Positions 1 through 6,823 of a stretch of 22,009 nt of DNA are shown here, in pieces; positions within the stretch are counted from its first letter, which is position 1; each line of letters opens with the position of its first letter. The DNA lies in contig JASHQT010000565.1 in NCBI GenBank assembly GCA_030039005.1, positions 1 to 22,009 of the forward strand, read 5' to 3'. The DNA is from Bryobacteraceae bacterium. Its GTDB lineage: Bacteria > Acidobacteriota > Terriglobia > Bryobacterales > Bryobacteraceae. The translations under genes were made by a program, and so were the position numbers. A model generated the notes under the pieces. The model worked only from the letters and a program-made list of their open reading frames with translations. It was not told the DNA's origin and did no database searches.

Positions 1-1215
1 ACGCCCAGCCTCGCGCTGTGGCTGGCGCGCGCGCTTCGTCCCTTGCTTCGATGGTTGCGGCCTGTGGAAGGCACGCTTGCGGCCGACAGCTTATTGCAAG
101 CGCCGCGGCGCACTTCGGGAGCCGTGGCGGCGCTGATGTTGTCGCTCGCGCTGGTGGTCTCGCTCGGCGGAATGACCCGCGCCAGTTACGATTCCATTAA
201 CCGTTGGCTCACGGTGGCGCTCAATCCCGACCTCTACGTTTCGCCGTCACAAAGCCTCACCCAACGCGATTTTCGCTTTCCCGAATCCATGGCCGCGCAG
301 TTGCGCGCGATCCCCGGAGTGGGCGCATTGCAAATGGTGCGCGACGCCCGCGTCGACGTGCTCGGGAAACCAACCATGCTGGTAGCCGCCGATGTCGCGG
401 ACCTGAGAAAACACGCCACGCTCCCTCCCATCGCCGGCGACACCGAGGACATGTTCGCTCGGACTCAGGCAGGCCAAGCGGTTCTCGCTTCGGAAAACCT
501 GGCGCTGCTGCGCGGCCTCAAGCTGGGTGACATGGTCGAAGTTCCCACCCCGCGTGGCGTGCTGCGCCTCCCGATCGCCGGCATCGTGACCGATTATTCC
601 GACGAGCAAGGCAGCCTGCTGATGGACCGGTCGCTGTACAAGCGCTACTGGGACGACACTTCGGTGAACCTCTTTCGAATTTATCTCGCGCCGGGCGCGG
701 CCGAGGCGGATGTGAAGCGGAGCATCCTCGAGAAGTTCGGCAATCAGCGCCGGCTGTTCGTTCTCACGAATCGGGAAGTGCGGCGTTACATCCTGCGGCT
801 CACCGATCAATGGTTCGGCATCACGTATGTGCAGATCGCGGTTGCCGTATTGGTGGCAGTGCTGGGCATCGTCAACACGTTGACCGTTTCCATCACGGAC
901 CGCCAGCGCGAACTCGGTGTGTTGCAGGCCGTCGGCGGGCTGCGCAATCAGATTCGCGGGACCATCTGGCTGGAAGCGCTGGCCGTGGGCGCCGTCGGAT
1001 TGATATTGGGATTGGCGTTCGGCGCTTTGCAGCTTTTTTACAGCTTGCATAATGAGGCGATCGACATCGCGGGTGTGCGGCTGGCGTATGAATATCCCTA
1101 TGGCATCGCGCTGTGGCTCGTGCCGGGCATCCTCTTCGTGGCGTTTCTGTCCGCCATCGCGCCGGGCGAGACCGCCGTTCGTGGATCGCTGGTCGAGGCA
1201 CTTGAATATGAATAA
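1..1215 (+). CDS. ABC transporter permease, FtsX/MacB type, C-terminal part (5' truncated by window)
   Basis: The frame is open from base 1, so the gene begins upstream; the first possible internal start (TTG at 43) is probably not the true start. After a membrane segment near bases 115-170 comes a large periplasmic region (about 180-800) of the MacB core type. Three more hydrophobic segments follow, around 820-890, 960-1040 and 1095-1155. This one-then-three helix arrangement is that of the FtsX permease module, and the leading part suggests the second half of a duplicated (LolC/E- or YbbP-like) permease. Such proteins use a partner ATPase to move lipids or lipoproteins, or to transmit force across the inner membrane. 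The ATPase gene would lie upstream, outside the window. The stop overlaps the next gene by 8 bases, indicating an operon. The family is clear but the substrate is not. Confidence 0.88.
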   Translation, partial: TPSLALWLARALRPLLRWLRPVEGTLAADSLLQAPRRTSGAVAALMLSLALVVSLGGMTRASYDSINRWLTVALNPDLYVSPSQSLTQRDFRFPESMAAQLRAIPGVGALQMVRDARVDVLGKPTMLVAADVADLRKHATLPPIAGDTEDMFARTQAGQAVLASENLALLRGLKLGDMVEVPTPRGVLRLPIAGIVTDYSDEQGSLLMDRSLYKRYWDDTSVNLFRIYLAPGAAEADVKRSILEKFGNQRRLFVLTNREVRRYILRLTDQWFGITYVQIAVAVLVAVLGIVNTLTVSITDRQRELGVLQAVGGLRNQIRGTIWLEALAVGAVGLILGLAFGALQLFYSLHNEAIDIAGVRLAYEYPYGIALWLVPGILFVAFLSAIAPGETAVRGSLVEALEYE

Positions 1216-1972
1216 GCTGGTCATGAATAAGCTAATCGTCGGCCTTCTGCTCGCCGCGGCGTTCGCGCATGCACAGGACGCCCGCCAGATCGTCGCCGAA
1301 TCGGAAAACCGCTCGCGGTCGAAATCGCAGCAGTATGAAGGCACGCTTGAAGTGATCGGCGCTTCGCACAGAATCAGCCTCAAGCGCTGGGATTATCGCC
1401 GCATCGGTTCGTATGGCGCAAGCAAGGCGATTCTCCGTTTCAACGCTCCGGCCGAAGTGAAAGGCGTCGCGCTGCTGATCGTCAATCACACCGACCGCGC
1501 TTCCGATCAGTGGATGTGGACGCCCGCGATCGAGCGCGACCGGCGTATCGCCACGCAGGACCGCGCCACGCGCTTCTTCGGCACCGACTTCAGCTTTGAG
1601 GATCTGGAGGAACGCGACGTGGATCAGTTCGATTACAAGCTTGTGGGCGACGACGCGATCGAGGGGGCGGCGTGCTGGAAGATCGAATCCAAGCCCAAGC
1701 AGTCGAAGACCTCGCAGTACACGTCCTCCTTGGTCTGGGTCCGCAAGGATAACTATGTCGTCGCGCGGATTGAGGACTACAACAAGGACCAGCTGATCCG
1801 CCGCATTCTGTACAGCGACATCCAGCAGCTCGACGGCATCTGGACGCCGCGCACCGTGGAAGTCTTCGACGCCACGCGCAAGAGCCGCACCGTATTGAAG
1901 CTCGAAAAGCTCCAGTACAATCTTCCGATGAAGGAGGAAGATTTCACGCTCGAGGCGCTACGGCGTGGGTAG
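1208..1972 (+). CDS. Exported LolA-like outer-membrane lipoprotein-sorting protein
   Basis: ATG 1208 gives 254 aa; a second in-frame ATG at 1223 (MNKLIVGLLLAAAFAHAQ) would give 249 aa with a tidier Sec signal peptide ending AHA-Q, so either start is possible. A weak GAGG lies upstream of 1208. The mature part reads as a LolA/LolB-type beta sheet, with the family features 'LRFNAPAEVKG', 'WMWTPAIERDRRI' and 'FFGTDFSFEDLEERD' typical of the 'outer membrane lipoprotein-sorting protein' group (PF17131-like). These proteins are thought to carry lipids or lipoproteins through the periplasm. The gene overlaps the upstream permease and the downstream barrel protein by 8 bases each, so the three products probably work together. 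The family call is from pattern recognition; the cargo is unknown. Confidence 0.85.
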   Translation: MNKLVMNKLIVGLLLAAAFAHAQDARQIVAESENRSRSKSQQYEGTLEVIGASHRISLKRWDYRRIGSYGASKAILRFNAPAEVKGVALLIVNHTDRASDQWMWTPAIERDRRIATQDRATRFFGTDFSFEDLEERDVDQFDYKLVGDDAIEGAACWKIESKPKQSKTSQYTSSLVWVRKDNYVVARIEDYNKDQLIRRILYSDIQQLDGIWTPRTVEVFDATRKSRTVLKLEKLQYNLPMKEEDFTLEALRRG

Positions 1973-3194
1973 GCTGGCGTGGGTGCTTTGGCCTGCGCTT
2001 TTATGCATCCCTTGCGCCGCCCAAAACTTCAGCCAGCGCGGTTTCATCGAGACCGATAACGAACTATACCGGCAGACTGCCCCCAACGACCGCGACCAGG
2101 TCATCGATGCGGATTTGTTCCGCTATGAGGCGTCCTACAAGGCGCTGCCTTGGCTGCGACTCGCCGGCTCCTTCGACGCGCGCTTTGACACCCACGACGA
2201 AACGGATTTTTCGGCGCACCTGGATTGGCAGGACCGGACGCTGCGGCGGCCCTCGTTCTCGGCGCGCGAGTTCAACGCCACCATCACCAAGGACAAGCTC
2301 ACCGCCGTCTTCGGAAAACAATTCATCCGTTGGGGCGAGGCCGATATTTTGAATCCGACCGATCGTTTTGCGCCCAAGGATTTTCTCACCGTCACCGATC
2401 CCGATTTTCTTGCCGTCCTCGCCGCGCGTGTGACCTACGACACCGGAACGAATTCACTCGATTTTGTTTGGCAGCCGCGCTTCACCCCCAGCCGCATGCC
2501 GCTGATCGACGAACGTTGGACCGTGCTCCCGCCCCAGGCCGAAGGCTACGCGCTGGTGGATTTGGGGTCGGAGTTTCCAGGCCGGTCGGCCTTCGGCGCG
2601 CGCTGGAAACACATCGGCTCGGGCTACGAATTTTCCGCCAGCTTTTATGACGGTTTGAATTACCTGCCGGATATTCAGTTCAATCTGAACCCGCTCGCCG
2701 ACGCGATCGAATTCGTCCGCACCTATCCCGAACTGCGCTTGTACGGAGCCGACGCCGCGATTCCGCTGCGCTGGTTCACGGTGAAGACCGAAGCGGCGTA
2801 TTACACGTCGCCCGAGCACGAACAGGACGAATACGTAATTTACGTGCTGCAGTTCGAGCGGCAGATCAAAGAGCTGATGCTCATAGCGGGTTACGCCGGC
2901 TCTGTGATCACGGAACGCACGCCCACATTGCAGTTTTCACCCGAGCTGGGCTTCGCCCGCGCGATCCTCGCGCACGCGCAGTATATGATCGACACCAACC
3001 GCAGCGTCGCCTTCGACACCGATGTGCGGCAGAACGGGCAGGGAAGCTGGCTGCGCGCCGAGTATTCACAAGCCTTCGGACAGCACTGGCGCGGGACGGC
3101 CGGTTATAGTTGGATTCGCGGCAGCGACAACGACTTTCTGGGGCAGTTTCACCGCAACTCGTTCGCGCTGCTCGCGCTCCGCTACAGCTTTTAG
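1965..3194 (+). CDS. Outer-membrane beta-barrel-like protein (DUF1302-like)
   Basis: GTG 1965 starts a 409-aa protein with a signal peptide (MGRLAWVLWPALLCIPCAAQ). The rest is built of alternating, aromatic-rich strands and ends in LRYSF, the terminal-phenylalanine signal of outer-membrane barrels. A central stretch with 'GKQFIRWGEADILNPTDRF' resembles the conserved motif of DUF1302/alginate-export-like barrels. The start overlaps the previous stop by 8 bases and has no well-spaced Shine-Dalgarno, so translation is probably coupled; GTG 1983 is a possible alternative. In other bacteria DUF1302-type proteins sit with export pumps of the inner membrane. Here the partner is an FtsX-type permease, which suggests an envelope-spanning route. 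The barrel call is strong and the family name moderate. Confidence 0.8.
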   Translation: MGRLAWVLWPALLCIPCAAQNFSQRGFIETDNELYRQTAPNDRDQVIDADLFRYEASYKALPWLRLAGSFDARFDTHDETDFSAHLDWQDRTLRRPSFSAREFNATITKDKLTAVFGKQFIRWGEADILNPTDRFAPKDFLTVTDPDFLAVLAARVTYDTGTNSLDFVWQPRFTPSRMPLIDERWTVLPPQAEGYALVDLGSEFPGRSAFGARWKHIGSGYEFSASFYDGLNYLPDIQFNLNPLADAIEFVRTYPELRLYGADAAIPLRWFTVKTEAAYYTSPEHEQDEYVIYVLQFERQIKELMLIAGYAGSVITERTPTLQFSPELGFARAILAHAQYMIDTNRSVAFDTDVRQNGQGSWLRAEYSQAFGQHWRGTAGYSWIRGSDNDFLGQFHRNSFALLALRYSF

Positions 3195-3201
3195 CACGGG
3201 C

Positions 3202-3672
3202 TTACGCCGATTGCAGGGCTTCGTACACCTGCTCGGCATGCCCGTCCGGTTTCACCTTGCGGAAAATCTTTTTGATCTTGCCATCCGCGCCGATCAGAAA
3301 CGTACTGCGCTCGATGCCCATGTACTTGCGACCGTACATGCTTTTTTCCACCCACGCGCCGTAGCTCTGGGCCACTTTGTGATCGGTGTCGGCGAGCAGC
3401 GTGAACGGCAGGTCGAACTTGCTCTTGAATTTCGATTGCGCGGCCGCTTTATCGGGCGATACGCCCACGATCACCGTGTCAGCCTTGGTGAATTTCTTCG
3501 AGTGGTCGCGAAACTCGCAGGATTCGCGCGTGCAGCCCGGCGTATCCGCCTTGGGATAAAAGTACAGCACCACGTTTTTGCCCTTGAGCGAGGCGAGGTC
3601 GAAGGGTTGGCCCTTGTCGTCCTCGGCGTGAATCTCGGGCGCCGCGTCGCCTTCCTTGAGAGCTTTGGCCAT
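3202..3672 (-). CDS. bcp: Thioredoxin-dependent thiol peroxidase, Bcp/PrxQ type
   Basis: A complete 156-aa peroxiredoxin, normal length for the family. The active-site segment reads DTPGCTRESCEFRD, with the peroxidatic Cys at 47 and the resolving Cys at 52, the five-residue spacing typical of Bcp/PrxQ. Downstream are the expected 'VGVSPD' and 'STFLIGADGKI' stretches. No signal peptide is present, so it acts in the cytoplasm, reducing hydrogen peroxide and organic hydroperoxides with thioredoxin as donor. It is convergent with the barrel gene (7 bases between stops) and divergent from the toxin-antitoxin pair, 45 bases away. Confidence 0.96.
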   Translation of the reverse strand: MAKALKEGDAAPEIHAEDDKGQPFDLASLKGKNVVLYFYPKADTPGCTRESCEFRDHSKKFTKADTVIVGVSPDKAAAQSKFKSKFDLPFTLLADTDHKVAQSYGAWVEKSMYGRKYMGIERSTFLIGADGKIKKIFRKVKPDGHAEQVYEALQSA

Positions 3673-3700
3673 AGGGACATTCTACGATACCACTCGCCGT

Positions 3701-3717
3701 GCGCTACAATGTAGTGC
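3701..3717 (+). promoter_or_regulatory. -10 box inside a near-palindrome before vapB; candidate autoregulatory operator
   Basis: The 17-base segment GCGCTACAATGTAGTGC is a palindrome except at one base pair and the centre. It contains a good -10 hexamer, TACAAT (3705-3710), and ends one base before the antitoxin ATG at 3718. No convincing -35 is visible. VapB-type antitoxins usually bind inverted repeats overlapping their own promoter, so this is the natural operator. With the -10 this close, transcription would begin at or near the A of ATG, giving a leaderless mRNA. The sequence is direct observation; the function is inferred. Confidence 0.55.
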
Positions 3718-3999
3718 ATGAAGACCGAAGTCTACAGCTGGCGCGTTTCCACGGAACTGAAGACCGGTCTGGAGCGCGAGGCGCGGCGCCGGAAGATCTC
3801 GCTCGCTGCTGCGTTGGATCTGGCGGCCCAGGAATGGCTCAAGAAGGGTAGTGGAGAAGAGGACGACGCAGCCGAACAGAAGCGCCTTCACGCCGCCGCG
3901 GCGAGAGCCCTTCGCACGATTCACGGCGGCGACCCTTATCGGTCTGAGAATGCCGGGAAAATCGTAAAGGAAATCATTCGGAAACGCCATGGGCGCTGA
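3718..3999 (+). CDS. Ribbon-helix-helix-like antitoxin of a VapBC-type pair
   Basis: A 93-aa protein. The N-terminus (MKTEVYSWRVSTELKTGLEREARRRK as a region, residues 1-26) alternates like a short DNA-binding strand and is followed by amphipathic helices to about residue 45, matching a ribbon-helix-helix or AbrB-like antitoxin layout. The C-terminal half is charged and alanine-rich, as expected for the flexible toxin-wrapping tail. It overlaps the downstream PIN-domain gene by 11 bases, the usual antitoxin-first order. No Shine-Dalgarno lies before ATG 3718, and the promoter sits almost on the start codon. The fold is inferred from the pattern and the partner gene. Confidence 0.8.
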   Translation: MKTEVYSWRVSTELKTGLEREARRRKISLAAALDLAAQEWLKKGSGEEDDAAEQKRLHAAAARALRTIHGGDPYRSENAGKIVKEIIRKRHGR

Positions 4000-4414
4000 C
4001 GCCCTGGCCGATAGCGGCGCGATTCTTGCAACGCTGGATGAGGATGACCGCTGGCACGATCTCTGTCTGTGGCAGTTCCATCAGTTACGTCTTCCACTGC
4101 TGACTTCCGAAGCCGTGCTTACCGAGCTCTTTCATCTGTGCCGAAAGGACCGCGGAGGAAAAGACGCCGTCTGGACATTGATTCGCTCGGGAGCCCTGAA
4201 GCTAGCCGCGATTCAGGACTCGGAGTTGCCGCATCTCCATGCCCTGATGTCCCGCTACTGGGACCGTCCGATGGATTTCGCGGATGCTACGCTGGTCTAT
4301 CTGGCTAAACGTGAATCGCTTTCGACGATCTTCACCGTTGACCGCGCGGATTTCGAAACCTATCGCATCGAGGGTCACCGGCGCTTTCGAATCCTGCCGG
4401 CCGCCCGGCCTTGA
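3989..4414 (+). CDS. PIN-domain toxin, VapC type (probable ribonuclease)
   Basis: A 141-aa protein with the acidic residues expected of a PIN nuclease: D8 (ALADSG), E46 (VLTELF), D96/D99 (MDFADATL) and D118 (FTVDRADF). These coordinate Mg2+ or Mn2+ for RNA cleavage. The hydrophobic core pattern and length fit VapC toxins. The start codon lies 11 bases inside the antitoxin gene, so translation is coupled and expression tied to the antidote. The likely targets are tRNA or rRNA; which one cannot be read from the sequence. A tRNA gene follows about 480 bases downstream, but nothing links it to the toxin. Confidence 0.9.
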   Translation: MGADALADSGAILATLDEDDRWHDLCLWQFHQLRLPLLTSEAVLTELFHLCRKDRGGKDAVWTLIRSGALKLAAIQDSELPHLHALMSRYWDRPMDFADATLVYLAKRESLSTIFTVDRADFETYRIEGHRRFRILPAARP

Positions 4415-4477
4415 CCTCCACTGCAGCGATGATGACTCGCAACCCGCGAACCTTGTAGACTAGGTGAGTACTTCCAT

Positions 4478-4483
4478 GGGAGG
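4478..4483 (+). promoter_or_regulatory. Shine-Dalgarno deciding the cytochrome c start
   Basis: GGGAGG lies 7 bases before ATG 4491 and selects it over the upstream in-frame GTG 4464 and ATG 4476. ATG 4491 also places the signal peptide directly at the N-terminus. Confidence 0.7.
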
Positions 4484-4490
4484 ATTCGGA

Positions 4491-4832
4491 ATGCGGAATT
4501 GGATCACAGCTTGCGCCGCAGGCGCGCTTTTGGCGGCCGGCTTGATGACCGGCTTGCAGGCACAGGACAAAGCCAAGCCCGGCGACGCTGCCAAGGGCAA
4601 GGATGTTTTCGATCAATGCTCGGTTTGCCACAACGCCGACAGCGATGAAGTCAAGGTTGGGCCGGGGCTCAAGGGCCTGTTCAAGATGGACAAGCTGGTC
4701 AACGGCAAGCCGGTGACTGAGGCCAACGTGCGCGAGCTCATCAACACCGGCGGCAACGGAATGCCGTCCTACGCCGATCAATTGTCCGAGCAGGACAAGA
4801 ACGACGTCATCGCGTATTTGAAGACGCTCTGA
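4491..4832 (+). CDS. Exported monohaem cytochrome c, class I type
   Basis: From ATG 4491 the product is 113 aa. Residues 1-24 form a Sec signal peptide (GALLAAGLMTGLQAQ region), followed by a lysine-rich start of the mature protein. Haem is attached at C43-S-V-C46-H47, and the sixth ligand is probably M91 in 'GGNGMPSYADQLSEQD'. The C-terminal helix ends 'VIAYLKTL', as in small class I cytochromes. It would act as a soluble periplasmic electron carrier. No oxidase or dehydrogenase gene is adjacent, so its partners are unknown. It has its own ribosome-binding site and an intergenic space on both sides. Confidence 0.95.
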   Translation: MRNWITACAAGALLAAGLMTGLQAQDKAKPGDAAKGKDVFDQCSVCHNADSDEVKVGPGLKGLFKMDKLVNGKPVTEANVRELINTGGNGMPSYADQLSEQDKNDVIAYLKTL

Positions 4833-4895
4833 GAACGCCCGCGCGACGGCGTGTTACATTTATCTGTAGGCGTTTTCGAGACTCCTTCCCGGAAG

Positions 4896-4973
4896 GTCCC
4901 CATCGTCTAGCCCGGCCTAGGACACCGCCCTTTCACGGCGATAACAGGGGTTCGAATCCCCTTGGGGACGCCA
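4896..4973 (+). tRNA. tRNA-Glu (anticodon TTC), CCA encoded
   Basis: The acceptor stem GTCCCCA (4896-4902) pairs with TGGGGAC (4963-4969), followed by discriminator G and an encoded CCA (4971-4973). The anticodon loop CTTTCAC (4930-4936) carries TTC at 4932-4934. The T arm is AGGGG-TTCGAAT-CCCCT (4946-4962). The anticodon stem has one weak pair, C4925 with A4941 (positions 27/43), where most tRNA-Glu have C-G. A possible -10 (TACATT, 4855-4860) lies upstream without a clear -35. Confidence 0.97.
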
Positions 4974-5000
4974 CTCAATTCCACGCCGCACCGAGGTTAC

Positions 5001-5177
5001 GTGAGTGAAAGTCAGGAAGCGAAAGAGCATCGCTGGTCGAGCGATTCCGACGCCCGCCTCGCTGCGCGCCTCAAGCAACTGCTCGAGACCCCGGGCATCA
5101 GCGACAAGGATCGCAAGCTGGTGCAGCGCAATCTCGAAAGGCTGATCGACGCGCAGGAGCGCCGCGCTGCATCCTGA
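5001..5177 (+). CDS. Small charged hypothetical protein (58 aa)
   Basis: The frame is open from inside the tRNA, but the first sensible start is GTG 5001, giving VSESQEAKEHRW and 58 residues; GAGG at 4993-4996 is only 4 bases before it. The product is highly charged and predicted helical, with 'LAARLKQLLETPGISDKDRKL' spanning its centre and a basic tail. There is no signal peptide, membrane segment or cysteine. I do not recognise the family. It lies between the tRNA and the convergent DedA-like gene, whose stop is 10 bases away. Coding is plausible but not proven. Confidence 0.5.
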   Translation: MSESQEAKEHRWSSDSDARLAARLKQLLETPGISDKDRKLVQRNLERLIDAQERRAAS

Positions 5178-5187
5178 TTGGGCTTCG

Positions 5188-5820
5188 TCAGCCTGCCGTC
5201 TCCTTCGCCATCCGCCGGTTCATCAAGATTCCTCCCGCCACCAGCACCGCGACCACCGCCGCAAATCCCAAGAACCATCCCCAATACTGCACCGGATGCC
5301 GCACCACGCGGATGAAATGGCGTCCGTACAGATCCGCCACGATCGCGATGGCCGAATAACGCGCGGCCCGGCACACCGCCACGACGCCAACGTACCTGGT
5401 CAGGCCATAGCCGGACGCGCCCGCCGCGGCAAAGACCATGCTGGTGGGGAACGGAAAGGGGATCGCCGTGGATGCAATCAGCGTCCCGGTGCCCGAGCGC
5501 TGGAAAAACTCGAGGAACACAGCCCCCCGGCCCTGCCCGAACTTGCTGTGCAGATAGGCCGATCCGGCGCGGCGCCCGATGCGGAACGTGATGTACGCGC
5601 CGATTAGCGACCCTGCCGTCGCGGCCGCTGCATACTCGTACCACGGCCGGCGATGGCTCCCGGCCAGAATCGCGATCAGGATATCCGGCCCGCCGAACGT
5701 CGGCAGCGGCGAGCTGTCGAGAATCGCGAGCGTGAATAGCCCCAGCGCGCCCAAGTGCGCGAACAAACGGGTGAAGCTTCGCGCGCGATTTCGGCTCGCT
5801 TGTTGGAGAAGGATGTTCAA
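5188..5820 (-). CDS. DedA/VTT-domain membrane protein
   Basis: A 210-aa integral membrane protein, usual DedA length. It holds the two re-entrant loop signatures of the VTT superfamily: 'DSSPLPTFGGPDILIAILAG' (35-54) and 'IPFPFPTSMVFAAAGASG' (120-137). A final hydrophobic helix is near residues 180-198, followed by a basic tail. DedA-family proteins act as lipid scramblases or flippases and support membrane potential and envelope integrity. The start is probably TTG 5820, directly after an in-frame TGA and 11 bases behind the stress-protein stop, so it is likely translated by coupling in the same operon. No Shine-Dalgarno is seen. Confidence 0.88.
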   Translation of the reverse strand: MNILLQQASRNRARSFTRLFAHLGALGLFTLAILDSSPLPTFGGPDILIAILAGSHRRPWYEYAAAATAGSLIGAYITFRIGRRAGSAYLHSKFGQGRGAVFLEFFQRSGTGTLIASTAIPFPFPTSMVFAAAGASGYGLTRYVGVVAVCRAARYSAIAIVADLYGRHFIRVVRHPVQYWGWFLGFAAVVAVLVAGGILMNRRMAKETAG

Positions 5821-5831
5821 TCAGGAATTCG

Positions 5832-6701
5832 TTAGACGCTCAGCACCGGACAAGGCGAATGCTGGATGATCCCGTGCGCGTGCGTGCGCAAGCGGCCCAA
5901 GGCATTGTCGATCGCGCCGCGGCCGAGCACGATCAAATCCGCGTCTTCCTCGCGCGCGTGTTGGGTGATGGTGTTCACAATTTCGCCTACCGCGATGCGC
6001 AGCGAAAATTCCGTCCCAGTGGGCTGTAGCCCCGCGCGCAACAGGCTGTCCAGCCGGCTGCGCGATTCCGCCCGCAGCTCATCCTGCAGCGTCTGCTCGC
6101 TTTCGAGCGACAGCCAGTCGCTGATCGGCCGCACCACGTGCATGATCTGCAGATTCGCGCCAATTTGACGGCTGAAGTCCGCGGCCCATTGCGCGATCCC
6201 GACGCTTCTGGGGCTGCCATCGAGCGCGCACAGAATTTTGCGCGGCATCTCGCCGGCGTGCTGCTTTTCAGCGTGCGCCGCGGTCCACACCGGGCAATGC
6301 ACGTCGTGCAAAACCTTCGACGCCACCGAGCCCAGCAGCAGGCGCCGGAACAGGCTGTGCCCGTGCGTCGGGATCATCACTAAATCCACCGCGTTGTCGC
6401 GCGTGAATTCCGCGATCTTCTCCGCCGGATCGCCCAGTGCCGTCAGCCGCGCGGGCGCCAATTCCAGGCCGTCGATCGCGAGATTGTTCAGGTGCTCCTG
6501 CAACGCGTTCTGCAAAGTGGCCGGATCGGACACGGCCATCGGACCAACAATGCCGGGAGGAGATACCCAGGCCGGAGGCACGACACTCAGGATGGTGACT
6601 TTCGCCTGGAACCGGTTGGCCATAGCGCCAACGTAAGGAATGGCAGCCATTCCGGCGGCCGAAAAGTCCAGCGGGAATAAGATATGTCGAATCGTGAGCA
6701 T
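5832..6701 (-). CDS. Tandem universal stress protein (two UspA domains)
   Basis: ATG 6701 gives 289 aa; a GGGAGG sits close upstream, and the N-terminus MLTIRHILFPLDFS is the standard Usp beginning, so the longer open frame to 6791 is not used. Domain 1 spans about 1-142 and contains the nucleotide-binding signature 'THGHSLFRRLLLGSVASKV' (112-130). Domain 2 starts at 'RKILCALDGSPRS' (154-166) and ends 'HSPCPVLSV', but its matching loop 'LGRGAIDNALGRL' lacks the Gly-Ser, so only the first domain may bind ATP. It is a cytoplasmic stress-survival factor. It is first in a two-gene operon with the DedA-like gene and divergent from the 6824 locus. Confidence 0.93.
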   Translation of the reverse strand: MLTIRHILFPLDFSAAGMAAIPYVGAMANRFQAKVTILSVVPPAWVSPPGIVGPMAVSDPATLQNALQEHLNNLAIDGLELAPARLTALGDPAEKIAEFTRDNAVDLVMIPTHGHSLFRRLLLGSVASKVLHDVHCPVWTAAHAEKQHAGEMPRKILCALDGSPRSVGIAQWAADFSRQIGANLQIMHVVRPISDWLSLESEQTLQDELRAESRSRLDSLLRAGLQPTGTEFSLRIAVGEIVNTITQHAREEDADLIVLGRGAIDNALGRLRTHAHGIIQHSPCPVLSV

Positions 6702-6752
6702 GTGCCTCCCAATCTTACTGAATCTCGTGACCTGTGATCGCCGACTTTGTGA

Positions 6753-6780
6753 TAGTATGACTCGCGACAACTTTTGTCGC
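6753..6780 (+). promoter_or_regulatory. Possible -10 followed by a perfect inverted repeat in the 5' region of the 6824 gene
   Basis: TAGTAT (6753-6758) is a fair -10 but no convincing -35 is present. Six bases further is a perfect 7-bp inverted repeat, GCGACAA-CTT-TTGTCGC (6764-6780), about where transcription would begin. It could be an operator or a 5' stem-loop of the mRNA, 43 bases before the TTG start. It lies in the 122-bp divergent gap shared with the stress-protein gene. Confidence 0.45.
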
Positions 6781-6823
6781 AGCCGCCGCACCCAAGCGCT
6801 GCGGTGGTCCGAAAGGAGACCCC

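Noticed and set aside
247..1383. Long minus-strand open frame over the ABC permease.
   Set aside because: Antisense shadow; low-complexity translation without domains, and it crosses an operon junction of two real genes.
4884..4896. CCTTCC-C-GGAAGG palindrome touching the tRNA 5' end.
   Set aside because: A one-base loop cannot fold well and no regulator is suggested; probably chance.
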